Part shown: positions 27,012 to 36,034 of the stretch, one piece after another
Layout of the letters: each line of letters opens with the position of its first letter
Numbering within the stretch: the first letter of the stretch is position 1
Assembly (NCBI GenBank): GCA_937907415.1
Contig: CALCHY010000162.1
Span: 11,709-75,708 of the forward strand
Direction of reading: 5' to 3'
Length of the DNA stretch: 64,000 nucleotides
Origin: an uncultured Trueperaceae bacterium
GTDB lineage: Bacteria > Deinococcota > Deinococci > Deinococcales > Trueperaceae
Notes under the pieces: generated by a model
What the model saw: only the letters and a program-made list of their open reading frames with translations
Databases searched by the model: none
What the model was told of the DNA's origin: nothing
Program-made: the position numbers and the translations under genes

Positions 27012-27328
27012 GGCAGGACCTTCTCCAGGACCGCAGCCACGGCGCGCTCACTGTTGTTCCTTGCCTTATCGCGCAATAGTTCTGCGCCCTCGCGGGCGCT
27101 ACGCACGATGGCTTCGCGGGCGTCCTCCGCCTCCTTGGCGGCGGCGGCTATGTCGCGCTTAGCGGCAGCCTCGGCACGCGCTTTGGCCTCCTCGACGAGC
27201 TTAGCGGCGTCCGCCGTAGCCTGATCGAGTTCGGCTTTCGCTTTAGCCTTGGCTTCCTCGACCTTGCGCACCAGGTTCTTCTCCTGGGTGACTAGGTCTT
27301 GGAGCAGTCGTTCTCCTTGAGCTTCCAA
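27008..27328 (-). CDS. atpG: V-type ATP synthase subunit G (peripheral stalk, G/H-like)
   Basis: 106 residues, almost entirely one long Ala/Glu/Lys/Arg coiled coil that pairs with subunit E. The start is TTG at 27328. It is supported by an AAGGAGG ribosome site 5 nt upstream and by the absence of another good start. It is the first gene of the operon, as in Thermus. Confidence 0.9.
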   Translation of the reverse strand: MEAQGERLLQDLVTQEKNLVRKVEEAKAKAKAELDQATADAAKLVEEAKARAEAAAKRDIAAAAKEAEDAREAIVRSAREGAELLRDKARNNSERAVAAVLEKVLP

Positions 27329-27467
27329 GCGGCCCTCCTTCCGTCACACACGTCAACACCGGGACCTTCGTTGGGGCCTGATGTCGTCGGGATCGTTCGT
27401 TTCAATTACCTGCTACTTCAGAACGCGGTTGTGCGGCAAAATAGCGCCCCTGACGCGTTTCCGCCCA

Positions 27468-27496
27468 AACATACCAAGGCAATCTGGGGGTGTCAA
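27468..27496 (-). promoter_or_regulatory. Promoter of the V-ATPase operon
   Basis: On the minus strand a perfect TTGACA (27496-27491) is followed by exactly 17 nt and TATGTT (27473-27468). It lies in the most AT-rich gap of the window (27329-27603), with about 130 nt of leader before the TTG of atpG. Confidence 0.7.
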
Positions 27497-27603
27497 TCAA
27501 GGACATTCGTCCCGACCAGGTAACAGCGCACAACGCCTCGCAGAGTGAGCTCCCGCAACTCGACACCACGAGATCGCCTCACGATACCCTCAAGAACGGC
27601 CCC

Positions 27604-29442
27604 TCAACCGCGCCGTTTACGTTGCTTCGTGAACGACTGCGGGACCCTCAGCCTACGCTCGGCGTCACGCGCCGCCAGCACGCCCTGGATCTCATGCAGT
27701 TCGCCATACAGGTCCGTGAGGCCCTCGTCGTCCTCGCCCTTGTCCGCAAGGTCGCGAGCCAACTCTGCGCGCCGCGCCAACAGGCGCGCCCTCCCCTGCT
27801 CCTTCTGCTCCTCGAGGCTCACCTCGCGTAACCGCGACATGCTCTTCATCAACTGGTCCTCGACGTCGATGCGGCCCTCCTCCTCTGCATCAGCGCGCAG
27901 CAAGCGCTCGAGCACTAACGCACCCTCCTCGTGTTGTTGGTAAACCGCTAGTACGGCGGTAGTGTCGTAGTTAGCCTGCAGGCAATAGCGTTCGAACTCT
28001 CGCAGTGCTGAGTCCTCGGCGCCGTCCGGCAGACCCGCCACGACTTGCTCGAGCCGCTCGCGCAACGCACGCGGTTCCATGAGGAGCAGCGCGACGACCT
28101 CGAACTCGAGGCGCCGCGCCTGCCCAAGCTCCGTGCGCTGGCGCTGCAAGCCGCGCATCTCCGTCGGCGTTGGCGCCCGCCGCGCTTTGCTAGCCAGCCA
28201 GTCATCTAGCCTTGCCACGTCGATGCCGAGGTGCTCGACGACGAGGCGCCGCATCTCGCTCGCCACCGGGTCGAAGACGGCGCGCGGGCGCAATACGCCC
28301 TGCAGTTCCTCGAGCACGGCGCGCTGGCCCTCGACCGTCGACTTGTCGTGCCGCTCGAGCACGCGGTTGAAGCGGAACTCGACCTCGCTGACGCCCCGTG
28401 CCAGCGCTTGCCGGAACTCATCCAAGTGCCCGCCTAGCACGGCCTCAGCCGGGTCCTTGCCGAACGGCACGGTAACTGCGCTAACGACGAAGGTGCGGCC
28501 GACCGCCTGGTCGAGGCCGGCGAGCACGGCGCGTTGCCCGGCCTCGTCCGCATCGAACGCGAGCTTGACCGAGTGGGCGTCGAGGCGCGTGAGGGCATCG
28601 CCCTGCTCGGACGTGAGCGTGGCGCCGAGGGCGGCGACAGCGTTGCGCACGCCCACTTGATGGAGGGCGATGACGTCCATGTAGCCCTCGACCACCACCA
28701 CCTCACCCGTGCGCCTGATGTCTGCGCGGGCCTTGTCTAGGGCGTAGAGCAGCTCGCCCTTCTTGAATAGCTCGGACTCCGGACTGTTGACGTACTTGGG
28801 CAGCGAACCGTCCATGACGCGCCCGGCGAACCCCACCAAGCGCGAGAGGCCGTCGCGGATGGGGAACATGATGCGGTCCCTGAACCTGTCGTAGCGCCTG
28901 CCGCGTTCGTTCTCGACGACGAGCCCGAGGGTAACGAGGTCGTCCTCGCGCACCCCTTTGGTCAGCGCGTGCTGTAAGAGTCCGTCCCAACCGCTCGGGG
29001 CGTAACCCAACTCGAAACCGGCGATGGTGTCCGCCGTCAAGGCGCGGCCCGTCAAGTAATCGAGGGGCGCGCCGCTGAGGTGCGACCGGAAGTAGTCGAG
29101 GGCTAGTTGGTTGACGTCATACAAGTCGCGCCTGTGCGGCTCGTTGGCCGACCCGAGCGTGACCTCCACACCGGCCCGCGCGCCGAGAAGGCGCATGGCG
29201 TCCGGGAAACTCAGCGACTGCGTGCGCATGACGAAGTCGAAGACGTCGCCCTTCGCATGGCAACCGAAGCAGTAGAAGAAACCCCTGTCAGCGTGGACGT
29301 GGAAGCTTGGGGTCTTCTCGCCGTGGAATGGGCAGAGGCCCTTCAGTTGGCCCCTGCCAGCAGGCTTGAGGGCAACGACTTCGCCGATGACGTCGGCGAT
29401 GTTGAGCCGGTCTTTGATCTGTTCCTTGGCGTCGACGGCCAT
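27604..29442 (-). CDS. dnaG: DNA primase
   Basis: 612 residues. The CHC2 zinc ribbon is at the N-terminus: Cys37, His40, Cys58 and Cys61 in GLCPFHGEKTPSFHV and FYCFGCHAKGD. The TOPRIM core follows, with VVVVEGYMDVIALHQVGVRNAVAALG and a LAFDADEAGQRA metal-binding motif. A helical C-terminal domain, which would bind the DnaB helicase, ends with a basic tail. The enzyme makes RNA primers for replication. The start ATG 29442 has a GAGGGGAG ribosome site. No rpoD follows it; the V-ATPase operon lies downstream. Confidence 0.97.
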   Translation of the reverse strand: MAVDAKEQIKDRLNIADVIGEVVALKPAGRGQLKGLCPFHGEKTPSFHVHADRGFFYCFGCHAKGDVFDFVMRTQSLSFPDAMRLLGARAGVEVTLGSANEPHRRDLYDVNQLALDYFRSHLSGAPLDYLTGRALTADTIAGFELGYAPSGWDGLLQHALTKGVREDDLVTLGLVVENERGRRYDRFRDRIMFPIRDGLSRLVGFAGRVMDGSLPKYVNSPESELFKKGELLYALDKARADIRRTGEVVVVEGYMDVIALHQVGVRNAVAALGATLTSEQGDALTRLDAHSVKLAFDADEAGQRAVLAGLDQAVGRTFVVSAVTVPFGKDPAEAVLGGHLDEFRQALARGVSEVEFRFNRVLERHDKSTVEGQRAVLEELQGVLRPRAVFDPVASEMRRLVVEHLGIDVARLDDWLASKARRAPTPTEMRGLQRQRTELGQARRLEFEVVALLLMEPRALRERLEQVVAGLPDGAEDSALREFERYCLQANYDTTAVLAVYQQHEEGALVLERLLRADAEEEGRIDVEDQLMKSMSRLREVSLEEQKEQGRARLLARRAELARDLADKGEDDEGLTDLYGELHEIQGVLAARDAERRLRVPQSFTKQRKRRG

Positions 29443-29497
29443 CTCCCCTCACTCCACTACTCGCCTAGCCGAACGTTACGCCGCGGCGACACCTGCG

Positions 29498-30046
29498 TCA
29501 GTCGTGCGCGCCTATCTCAGACGGGTAAAGCGGCAGGTGGCCGAGTGCGATGACGTCGTCACGCTCGTCGCCCTCCGTGAACACCACCATGGTGGCCACG
29601 ACGGTCGCGCCGACCTCTGTGAGGATGTCGATGAGGCTCGTGAGGGTGCCTCCCGTCGAGACCACGTCATCGACGATGGCGACGCTCTTGCCGCGCAACT
29701 TAGCGACGTCGGCGCCGTCGATCACCAGGAGTTGCGGCTTGCCTGTCGTGATCGAGACCACGGTCTTCGTGATGGCGCCGACCATGTATGGCTTCTCTGT
29801 CTTGCGCGCCACCACGTAAGGCAGCCCGCTCCTTACGCTCATGGCGTGCGCGAGCGGCACCGCCTTGACTTCGGGCGTGACGAGGGTCTGAACGCCGTGA
29901 GGGAGGCGCTTGACCAACTCCTCCGCCGCGGCCTCCGTCAGGCTCGTGTCGCCAAGCAAGTTGAGGAGCGCAACCGAAACCGCCCCGATGTTCACGACCT
30001 GCAGCTCGCGCTCCTGGTCTCCTACGCGAACTCGGTGAGTCTGCAT
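29498..30046 (-). CDS. Purine phosphoribosyltransferase-family protein (Apt-like)
   Basis: 182 residues of the type I PRT fold. The PRPP-binding loop [15 protein letters not shown] is at 121-135 and a [22 protein letters not shown] segment precedes it. Family members transfer phosphoribose to adenine or act as PRPP-responsive regulators. The N-terminus (about 1-30) is short and has no HTH, so an enzyme is more likely than a PurR-type repressor. The ATG 30046 has a GGGAGG ribosome site 7 nt upstream. It is divergent from ruvB and shares a 228-bp intergenic region with it. Confidence 0.8.
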   Translation of the reverse strand: MQTHRVRVGDQERELQVVNIGAVSVALLNLLGDTSLTEAAAEELVKRLPHGVQTLVTPEVKAVPLAHAMSVRSGLPYVVARKTEKPYMVGAITKTVVSITTGKPQLLVIDGADVAKLRGKSVAIVDDVVSTGGTLTSLIDILTEVGATVVATMVVFTEGDERDDVIALGHLPLYPSEIGAHD

Positions 30047-30163
30047 CTTCTAGCCTCCCGCTAGCGCGCCGTATGGGCGCCGCAACCAAGCACCCGCTTC
30101 GTGGCCGGAACACCTTACCGCAGTGCGCCGCCGCCTACCGCCTAGTCACCAACGGTCGGGGCA

Positions 30164-30191
30164 ACTGCTGCAGTGTGCGAGCTGCGCAGCT
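30164..30191. promoter_or_regulatory. Tandem palindromes in the ruvB/phosphoribosyltransferase intergenic region
   Basis: ACTGC-T-GCAGT (30164-30174) and a perfect 12-bp palindrome AGCTGCGCAGCT (30180-30191) lie 5 bases apart in the divergent region. They could bind a dimeric repressor. No match to the Gram-positive LexA box or to the Deinococcus RDRM motif was seen. Confidence 0.3.
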
Positions 30192-30261
30192 GCCTCGCCT
30201 GGCCCGCGCACGACGCGAACACAGCGCTCCGTGGGCTTCAGGGCCGAAGCGGGCCACGTGG

Positions 30262-30267
30262 TACGGT
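30262..30267 (+). promoter_or_regulatory. Leaderless-type -10 element (TACGGT) for ruvB
   Basis: TACGGT ends 7 nt before the GTG at 30275. It favours that GTG over the longer in-frame starts upstream. Confidence 0.45.
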
Positions 30268-30274
30268 ACGGGAC

Positions 30275-31282
30275 GTGGACGAAGTACGTCTCAGGCCGGC
30301 GTCATTGGCCGCCTACGTCGGCCAGGCGCGCCTGAAGCGCAAGCTCGAGGTCTATCTCGAGGCCGCCCGCGACAGGCGTGAGGCCCTAGATCACGTGCTG
30401 CTCTACGGCCCACCTGGCCTTGGCAAGACGACCTTGGCTCACATCATCGCGGCGGAGCTAGGCGTCGGCATCCGCGTGACCTCCGGACCAGCCATCGAGA
30501 AGCCGGGCGACCTCGCCGCCATCCTCACGAACTCCCTCGAACCAGGCGACGTGCTCTTCATCGACGAGATCCACCGCCTAGGACGCGTGGCGGAAGAGCA
30601 CCTCTACCCCGCCATGGAAGAGTTCAAGATCGACATCATCTTGGGCCAGGGTCCCGCCGCGCGCTCGCTGCGGCTCGAACTGCCGCACTTCACGCTGGTC
30701 GGCGCGACCACTCGGCCAGGGCTGATCACCGGTCCGCTCAGGAGCCGTTTCGGCATCATCGAGCACCTCGATTTCTACTCGGACGACGACCTCGCGACTT
30801 CGGTAAGGCGCGACGCCAACGAACTCGGTTATCACCTTAGCGACGAGGCGGCGCTCGAGATCGGGCGGCGCTCGCGCGGCACCATGCGCATAGCCAAGCG
30901 CCTCCTGCGGCGCGTGCGCGATTACGCTCAGGTGGCTGGCGACGAGACCATCGACATCGCCCGCGCGAGGCATGCACTAGCGGCTCTCGACATAGACGAC
31001 GCCGGGCTCGATAGGCGCGACCGCGCCATTCTCAGCGCGCTAGTCGAGCGCTTCGCGGGCGGCCCTGTCGGCCTCGACACGTTGGCGACCGCCGTCTCTG
31101 AGGACCGCGCCACCTTGGAAGAAGTGTACGAGCCGTTCCTCATCCAGCGTGGCCTGCTCATGCGCACGCAACGCGGCCGCATGGCGACCCCGGCCACTTA
31201 TCAGCACCTCGGACTCCCCGTGCCGCAGGCGGCCGCGAGCGAGGCGCCACTCTTCGTGCAGGAACCAGAGGGCCAACGGTGA
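30275..31282 (+). CDS. ruvB: Holliday junction branch migration ATPase RuvB
   Basis: 335 residues from GTG 30275; upstream in-frame codons give unrelated sequence, and family members start with a short DE.RLRP segment. Walker A GPPGLGKT is at 45-52. Other landmarks are [27 protein letters not shown] Walker [11 protein letters not shown] (sensor 1), [22 protein letters not shown] (sensor 2 and arginine region) and a C-terminal winged helix. It drives RuvA-bound Holliday junctions in recombinational repair. It is followed 7 nt later by a DUF4388 protein. Confidence 0.97.
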   Translation: MDEVRLRPASLAAYVGQARLKRKLEVYLEAARDRREALDHVLLYGPPGLGKTTLAHIIAAELGVGIRVTSGPAIEKPGDLAAILTNSLEPGDVLFIDEIHRLGRVAEEHLYPAMEEFKIDIILGQGPAARSLRLELPHFTLVGATTRPGLITGPLRSRFGIIEHLDFYSDDDLATSVRRDANELGYHLSDEAALEIGRRSRGTMRIAKRLLRRVRDYAQVAGDETIDIARARHALAALDIDDAGLDRRDRAILSALVERFAGGPVGLDTLATAVSEDRATLEEVYEPFLIQRGLLMRTQRGRMATPATYQHLGLPVPQAAASEAPLFVQEPEGQR

Positions 31283-31289
31283 GCGCCGC

Positions 31290-32354
31290 GTGATCTCGGG
31301 GAGCCTCAAGACTTTCCCACTCGGTGACGTGTTCCAACTCGTGGCGATGAGCCAGAAGTCCGGGATCCTCACCGTTGAACGTGGAGGCGCGCGGGCGCGC
31401 GTGTACTTCAGCGTCGGGCGCGTGGCGTACGCCCACCTCAACACCGGCGCTCACTTGGGAGAGATGCTAGTCCGCCTCGACCTGCTTAGCGCCCTCGAGG
31501 TGCAAGAGATCCTCATGACCCAGCGGCAAGAGAGCCCAGGCACGCTCCTCGGCCGCATCGCCGTCGACCGCGGCATCCTCACCGACGAGGACCTCGCCAT
31601 CGCCATCGAAGCGCAGGCCTACGACGTCATCGCGGAGTTGCTCAGTTGGTCGGACGGCGCCTTCGAGTTCGGCGAAGCGGAAGCTAACGCCTCGCAGGCG
31701 CCAGTCAGCAACGGCATCGACGCCGCCATGCTACTCATGCGGGTCGTGCATGGCCTTGAGGAGTTCAAGCAGCACGCTGCTCCTCCCGCTGCGATCTTCA
31801 AGCGCGCTGGCGACCCGACTCACGTAGAGTTGCCGACCGGCGGCTGGGAGGTCCTCGGCCAAGTCGACGGCAGGCGTTCAGCGCGGACCATCACCGCCGA
31901 GCTTGACTTACCGGAAAGCCGCGTCCTAGCCATCCTCGGCGAGTTGGAGAAGCTAGGAGTGGTTGAGCGCTCGCCTTACCAGGCGGACGAACCGATCGTG
32001 CTCGTCGTCTCGAGCAGCGCGGCCCTCAACCGCCTCATCAAACTCGCGCTGCAGCGCAGCGGCTTGCGCTCCGCGCACGTCGAGTCCATCGCCGACGTGT
32101 TCAGCGGCATCAACGAGCACCACCCCAGAGCCCTCGTCGTTGACGACGTCACCAACGAGGCGTGGGAGTTCGTCCGCGAGTTGCGCAAGAGCGCAGCGCA
32201 GGGCCACCTTCCCGTGCTCGTCCTCGTCGACAAGGCACCACGCGGAACGCTCTTCAGGCCGCTCCCACGCGCGGAGTGGCTCATCAAGCCGTTCCACGAA
32301 CTCGAGTTGCAGCAACAAGTCACCAGCCTCGTTGGCAAGAGCAAGATCGCCTGA
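31290..32354 (+). CDS. DUF4388 (PatA-like) protein with C-terminal receiver-like domain
   Basis: 354 residues from GTG 31290, 7 nt after ruvB. The N-terminal DUF4388 domain reads SGSLKTFPLGDVFQLVAMSQKSG and is followed by a helical repeat (LLSALEVQEILMTQ). A second helical/winged segment lies about 185-225 (GWEVLGQVDGRRSARTI). The last 120 residues look like a CheY receiver. The acidic pair after strand 1 is replaced by Ser (LVVSSSAAL). Asp in LVVDDV and Lys in WLIKPF are kept. It is probably a regulatory adaptor that is not phosphorylated normally. No output domain is present. Link to ruvB is by position only. Confidence 0.75.
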   Translation: MISGSLKTFPLGDVFQLVAMSQKSGILTVERGGARARVYFSVGRVAYAHLNTGAHLGEMLVRLDLLSALEVQEILMTQRQESPGTLLGRIAVDRGILTDEDLAIAIEAQAYDVIAELLSWSDGAFEFGEAEANASQAPVSNGIDAAMLLMRVVHGLEEFKQHAAPPAAIFKRAGDPTHVELPTGGWEVLGQVDGRRSARTITAELDLPESRVLAILGELEKLGVVERSPYQADEPIVLVVSSSAALNRLIKLALQRSGLRSAHVESIADVFSGINEHHPRALVVDDVTNEAWEFVRELRKSAAQGHLPVLVLVDKAPRGTLFRPLPRAEWLIKPFHELELQQQVTSLVGKSKIA

Positions 32355-32473
32355 GATAACCCCCAACCTGCTACTTGACTGTGACGAACGCGCGCCCCAC
32401 CCTCTCGCCTGTCGATACACTCCGGGCGTAAACGCGACGTTAGTTCGAGTGGCGCGCCGCGCTGGCGTGCCCG

Positions 32474-32521
32474 GTTGGCTCCGGTCATCCGCGGAGCCAA
32501 CGGCCCGGAACCCGTGCCGGG
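32474..32521 (+). promoter_or_regulatory. Tandem hairpins upstream of the sugar-binding-protein gene
   Basis: A perfect 10-bp stem GTTGGCTCCG/CGGAGCCAAC (32474-32483 with 32492-32501) is followed by CCCGG/CCGGG (32504-32508 with 32517-32521). They lie 70-120 nt before the GTG at 32594. They may be an operator or a leader RNA structure. Confidence 0.4.
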
Positions 32522-32593
32522 ATCGTCGCGTCCATGCGCGCGAACCCGTCCCCTGACGACAGGTTCGCCGCAGAGATCGGAGAGGTGACAGTC

Positions 32594-33868
32594 GTGAGGA
32601 AGATCTTCATCCTGCTGATAGCACTGCTCGTGGCTGGGGGAGTAGCACTCGCCCAGACCATAGTCACCGTCGCTGCTGGCGCAGTTGGCCAGGAGCTTGA
32701 ACTGACTCGCGCAGCCGCCGCCCGCTACATGGCGCTGCACCCCGACGTCACGGTGAACGTCCTCGAGACGCCGGACCTGACGGACAACCGGCTAGCGCTC
32801 TACCTGCAGATGTTCGAGGCGAAGTCATCGGACGTCGACGTCTTCCAGATCGACGTGATCTGGCCAGGCGACTTGGCTGAGCACTTCGTCGACCTCTACG
32901 ACTACGGCGCTCGGGAGGTAGCTGACCAGCATTTCCCCGCGATCATCCAGAACAACACCGTCGACGGGCACCTCATCGGCATTCCGTGGTTCACGGACGC
33001 CGGACTCCTCTACTACCGCACCGACCTGCTCACCAAGTACGGCTTCTCCGGACCGCCAACTACTTGGGCGGAGCTGACGAGCATGGCGCAGACCATCCAG
33101 GACGGCGAGCGCAGTGGCGGCAACCCGGACTTCTGGGGGTTCGTCTGGCAAGGCAACAGCTACGAAGGCCTCACCTGTGACGCACTCGAGTGGGTCGCCT
33201 CGTTCAATGGCGGCACCATCGTCAGCCCAGAAGGCGTCGTCACCATCAACAACCCCAACGCCATCGCCGCGATCAGCACGGCGGCCGGCTGGGTTGGCAC
33301 CATCTCTCCGAACGGCGTAACCAGCTTCGGTGAGGAAGAAGCGCGCAACATGTGGCAGGCAGGTAACGCCGCCTTCATGCGCAACTGGCCGTACGCCTAC
33401 AGCCTCGGCAACGCTAAAGACAGCGTGATAGCGGGCAACTTCGACGTCAGCCCACTGCCGGCTGGTCCGGACGGCAAGCCAGCGGCCACGCTCGGCGGTT
33501 GGCAACTCGCGGTATCCAAGTACAGCAAGGACCCGGCTGCGGCGGCGGACGTCGCCCTCTACCTCGCCTCGTACGACGAGCAGAAGATCAGGGCCATCGA
33601 CGGCTCACTCAACCCGACCATCATGGCGCTCTACCAGGACCCAGACGTCCTCGCGGCCGTGCCGTTCTTCGGTTCGCTGTACGACGTGTTCACGAACGCC
33701 GTGGCGCGGCCGTCGACCGCTACCGCTCCTAACTACGCCGCCGTCTCACGCGCGTTCTACACGGCCGTGCACAGTGTCCTCACGGGGCAAGCGACCGCGG
33801 CTGACGCCGTTGCCGAGGCCGAAGCCGACATCGAAGACGTCACCGGCTTCCCTTCCGGTCAACCGTAG
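32594..33868 (+). CDS. Trehalose/maltose-type ABC transporter substrate-binding protein
   Basis: 424 residues from GTG 32594, chosen for its signal peptide ([21 protein letters not shown]) and AGAGGTG ribosome site. It belongs to the CUT1 family. The central region [20 protein letters not shown], the [15 protein letters not shown] segment and [10 protein letters not shown] match trehalose/maltose-binding proteins of the Thermus/Thermococcus type. It should bind an alpha-glucoside in the periplasm; the exact sugar is inferred. First gene of a three-gene importer with two permeases. No ATP-binding gene follows. Confidence 0.9.
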   Translation: MRKIFILLIALLVAGGVALAQTIVTVAAGAVGQELELTRAAAARYMALHPDVTVNVLETPDLTDNRLALYLQMFEAKSSDVDVFQIDVIWPGDLAEHFVDLYDYGAREVADQHFPAIIQNNTVDGHLIGIPWFTDAGLLYYRTDLLTKYGFSGPPTTWAELTSMAQTIQDGERSGGNPDFWGFVWQGNSYEGLTCDALEWVASFNGGTIVSPEGVVTINNPNAIAAISTAAGWVGTISPNGVTSFGEEEARNMWQAGNAAFMRNWPYAYSLGNAKDSVIAGNFDVSPLPAGPDGKPAATLGGWQLAVSKYSKDPAAAADVALYLASYDEQKIRAIDGSLNPTIMALYQDPDVLAAVPFFGSLYDVFTNAVARPSTATAPNYAAVSRAFYTAVHSVLTGQATAADAVAEAEADIEDVTGFPSGQP

Positions 33869-33895
33869 GCAACCTGGTCAACTGGCCTAACCAGT

Positions 33896-33929
33896 GGGGC
33901 CGGCGCGGGCTACCTCCCGTGCTGGCCCC
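33896..33929 (+). terminator. Intergenic hairpin after the sugar-binding-protein gene
   Basis: A 14-bp stem with two G-U pairs (33896-33909 with 33916-33929) and a 6-base loop lies 27 nt past the stop codon. No T-run follows. It is probably a partial terminator or mRNA stabiliser that sets the ratio of binding protein to permease. Confidence 0.5.
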
Positions 33930-33945
33930 GCCCTTGAGCGTCAAC

Positions 33946-33976
33946 CATGCGCAACCGCAGCCAGCACTTGCGCATG
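33946..33976. promoter_or_regulatory. Inverted repeat before the first sugar permease gene
   Basis: CATGCGCAA (33946-33954) and TTGCGCATG (33968-33976) form a perfect 9-bp inverted repeat with a 13-nt centre, 41 nt before the ATG at 34017. It could be an operator or a second RNA hairpin. Confidence 0.3.
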
Positions 33977-34016
33977 GGGGCACGGCAGCGCCAAGCGCTG
34001 ACGGAACGGAGGACAG

Positions 34017-35162
34017 ATGAGCGACGCCAACGAGGCGTCGGCAAGGCGGCCCGCCAGCGGGCCCCATGCCACGGGGGGCGATGACGACGCACGTGAGCGC
34101 CCGGCTAAGCGCCGCATCTCGCAGTTGTTGCGCCAGGAAAGGCGCACGGCCTACTTCCTGCTGTTACCGACGTTCATAGTCCTGGCGGTCATCGCGGCGT
34201 ACCCGTTCGGGCAGGTCGTCTACTCGAGCCTCACGAACGCCAAGTTCGCCAGCTCGCAGCCGACGAGCTTCATCGGACTAGAGAACTACCGCACCCTGCT
34301 GGCCTTCACGATCCGCGAGTTGCCAGCTCAGCTAGACGAAGCGGGCCAGCCCGTAGTGCTGAACGGCAAGGTGCAGTACGTGTCCGCCGTCAGCATCTTG
34401 CCGCGCTCACCGACTCGTTACCGTCAGGTGTTCCAGTTCTCGCTGTTCGGCAAGCGCTACGTGCTGGGCGCCATCTCGGCCGACTTCGTAAGGTCCGTGT
34501 GGGACACCGTGGTGTTCACCGTAGTCGCCGTCGCCTTCGAAACCGTTCTCGGCATGATCATCGCCCTGACGCTCGCTAGTCGGTTCCGTGGCCGCGGCGC
34601 CATGCGCGCTGCGATGCTCGTGCCGTGGGCTGTCATCACCGTGGTGTCAGCGCGCATCTGGGAGTGGATGCTGCAGCCAACGCGCGCCGGGCTGTTCAAC
34701 ACCGTCGGCTCCTACCTCGGACTTAGTGACGGTCGCACCGACTTCTTCGGCAACCCAGCGCTGCAGTTGCCGAGCATGATCATGATGGACGTGTGGAAGA
34801 CCACGCCCTTCATGGCGCTGCTCCTCCTCGCCGGGCTCGCCACCATCCCGGCAGAGTTCACGGAGGCCGCCAAGGTGGACGGCGCCGGTCCGCTCAAGCG
34901 CTTCTTCCGCATCACGTTGCCGCTACTGACGCCGACGCTCGCAGTGGCGCTGATCTTCCGCACTCTCGACTCCCTGCGCGTGTTCGACATCTTCCAGGTC
35001 GTGCTCGGCAACCAGCGCTACTCGATGGCGAGCTTCGCGCAAGACATGCTCATCAGCCGGCGCGACATGGGGTTATCCTCCGCAGCTTCCGTGACCATCT
35101 TCGTGATCATCTTCGTCTTCGCGCTCCTCTACGTTCGCTCCATGAAAGTCGACACCCAGTGA
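34017..35162 (+). CDS. Sugar ABC transporter permease (MalF/ThuF-like)
   Basis: 381 residues with a polar N-terminus, then six or so helices and a polar periplasmic loop of about 80 residues between the first two (about 85-155), a feature of larger MalF-type permeases. The EAA motif EFTEAAKVDGAGPLKRFFRI marks the contact with the ATPase. ATG 34017 has a GGAGGACAG ribosome site. It overlaps the next permease start by GTGA at 35159. It pairs with that protein as the inner-membrane channel for the sugar importer. Confidence 0.92.
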   Translation: MSDANEASARRPASGPHATGGDDDARERPAKRRISQLLRQERRTAYFLLLPTFIVLAVIAAYPFGQVVYSSLTNAKFASSQPTSFIGLENYRTLLAFTIRELPAQLDEAGQPVVLNGKVQYVSAVSILPRSPTRYRQVFQFSLFGKRYVLGAISADFVRSVWDTVVFTVVAVAFETVLGMIIALTLASRFRGRGAMRAAMLVPWAVITVVSARIWEWMLQPTRAGLFNTVGSYLGLSDGRTDFFGNPALQLPSMIMMDVWKTTPFMALLLLAGLATIPAEFTEAAKVDGAGPLKRFFRITLPLLTPTLAVALIFRTLDSLRVFDIFQVVLGNQRYSMASFAQDMLISRRDMGLSSAASVTIFVIIFVFALLYVRSMKVDTQ

Positions 35163-36028
35163 CACCTGCCGCTAGGTACAAGCGCCGCCGAGCGTTACGG
35201 CACGCCACTGGACGCGTGTTCTTCTGGCTCCTCATCTTGGTGCTGCTCGTATATCTCCTGTTCCCGTTCTACTGGGCGTTCATCTCGGCGCTGAAGACGC
35301 AAGCCGAGCTCATCAAGACGCCCGCCACGCTGTGGCCAGACAACCCCGTGCTGACTAACTTCAAGGCCGTGCTTGGCAACGACCGCTTCGTGCGGGCGCT
35401 CGGCGTCTCCACCTTGGTCGCGTCTAGCGTGACGCTGCTCTCCCTCATCGTCGGGTCGTTCGCCGGTTACGCGCTCGGCAAGATGCGCTTCGCTGGCCGT
35501 AGCGCGTCGCTCTACGTCATCCTCGCCATGACCATGTTCCCGCAGATCGCCGTGCTGGCCGGGCTGTACGCCGTCATCAGGCTCCTCGGGATGCCAGCAG
35601 TGCCAAGCATGATCCTCTCCTACATGCTGTTCACGTTGCCGTTCACGGTGTGGGTACTAACCTCGTTCTTCCGCGGGCTACCGGACTCGCTGCTGCAGGC
35701 CGCGCAAGTCGACGGGGCCACCCTCATTCAGGCGTTCCGGTACGTGCTGCTGCCCTTGACCGCACCCGCGCTAGTGACGACTGGCTTGCTGGCGTTCATC
35801 CAGGCGTGGAACGAGTACCTCTTCGCGCTTACGTTCACCGTGATCGACCCGCCTGCGCGCACCGTACCGGTTGCCATCGCGCTCTTCACGGGGGAGATTG
35901 CGCGCCAGGAACCGTTCGGTGAGATCATGGCGGCGGCGGTCATCGTCACCATCCCCCTCGTTGCGCTCGTGCTCATCTTCCAACAGCGCATCGTGGCTGG
36001 CCTAACGGCCGGCGCGGTGAAAGGGTGA
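35159..36028 (+). CDS. Sugar ABC transporter permease (MalG/ThuG-like)
   Basis: 289 residues from GTG 35159, which overlaps the upstream stop; a longer in-frame region upstream only reads through the previous gene in another frame. Six helices are present, with the EAA motif LLQAAQVDGATLIQAFRYVLLPL. Closest pattern is MalG-type CUT1 permeases. The operon lacks an ATPase, so a MalK/MsmX-like ATPase encoded elsewhere must serve it. Its stop lies 6 nt from the convergent acetoacetyl-CoA synthetase gene. Confidence 0.93.
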   Translation: MTPAARYKRRRALRHATGRVFFWLLILVLLVYLLFPFYWAFISALKTQAELIKTPATLWPDNPVLTNFKAVLGNDRFVRALGVSTLVASSVTLLSLIVGSFAGYALGKMRFAGRSASLYVILAMTMFPQIAVLAGLYAVIRLLGMPAVPSMILSYMLFTLPFTVWVLTSFFRGLPDSLLQAAQVDGATLIQAFRYVLLPLTAPALVTTGLLAFIQAWNEYLFALTFTVIDPPARTVPVAIALFTGEIARQEPFGEIMAAAVIVTIPLVALVLIFQQRIVAGLTAGAVKG

Positions 36029-36034
36029 GGCTAG

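Noticed and set aside
30047..30274. Possible tRNA or small RNA gene
   Set aside because: No cloverleaf, conserved tRNA positions or terminator was found in this or any other gap.
32375..32420. TTGACT and GATACACT as a promoter for the sugar-binding-protein gene
   Set aside because: The gap between the two elements is about 34 nt, far from the 16-18 nt needed.
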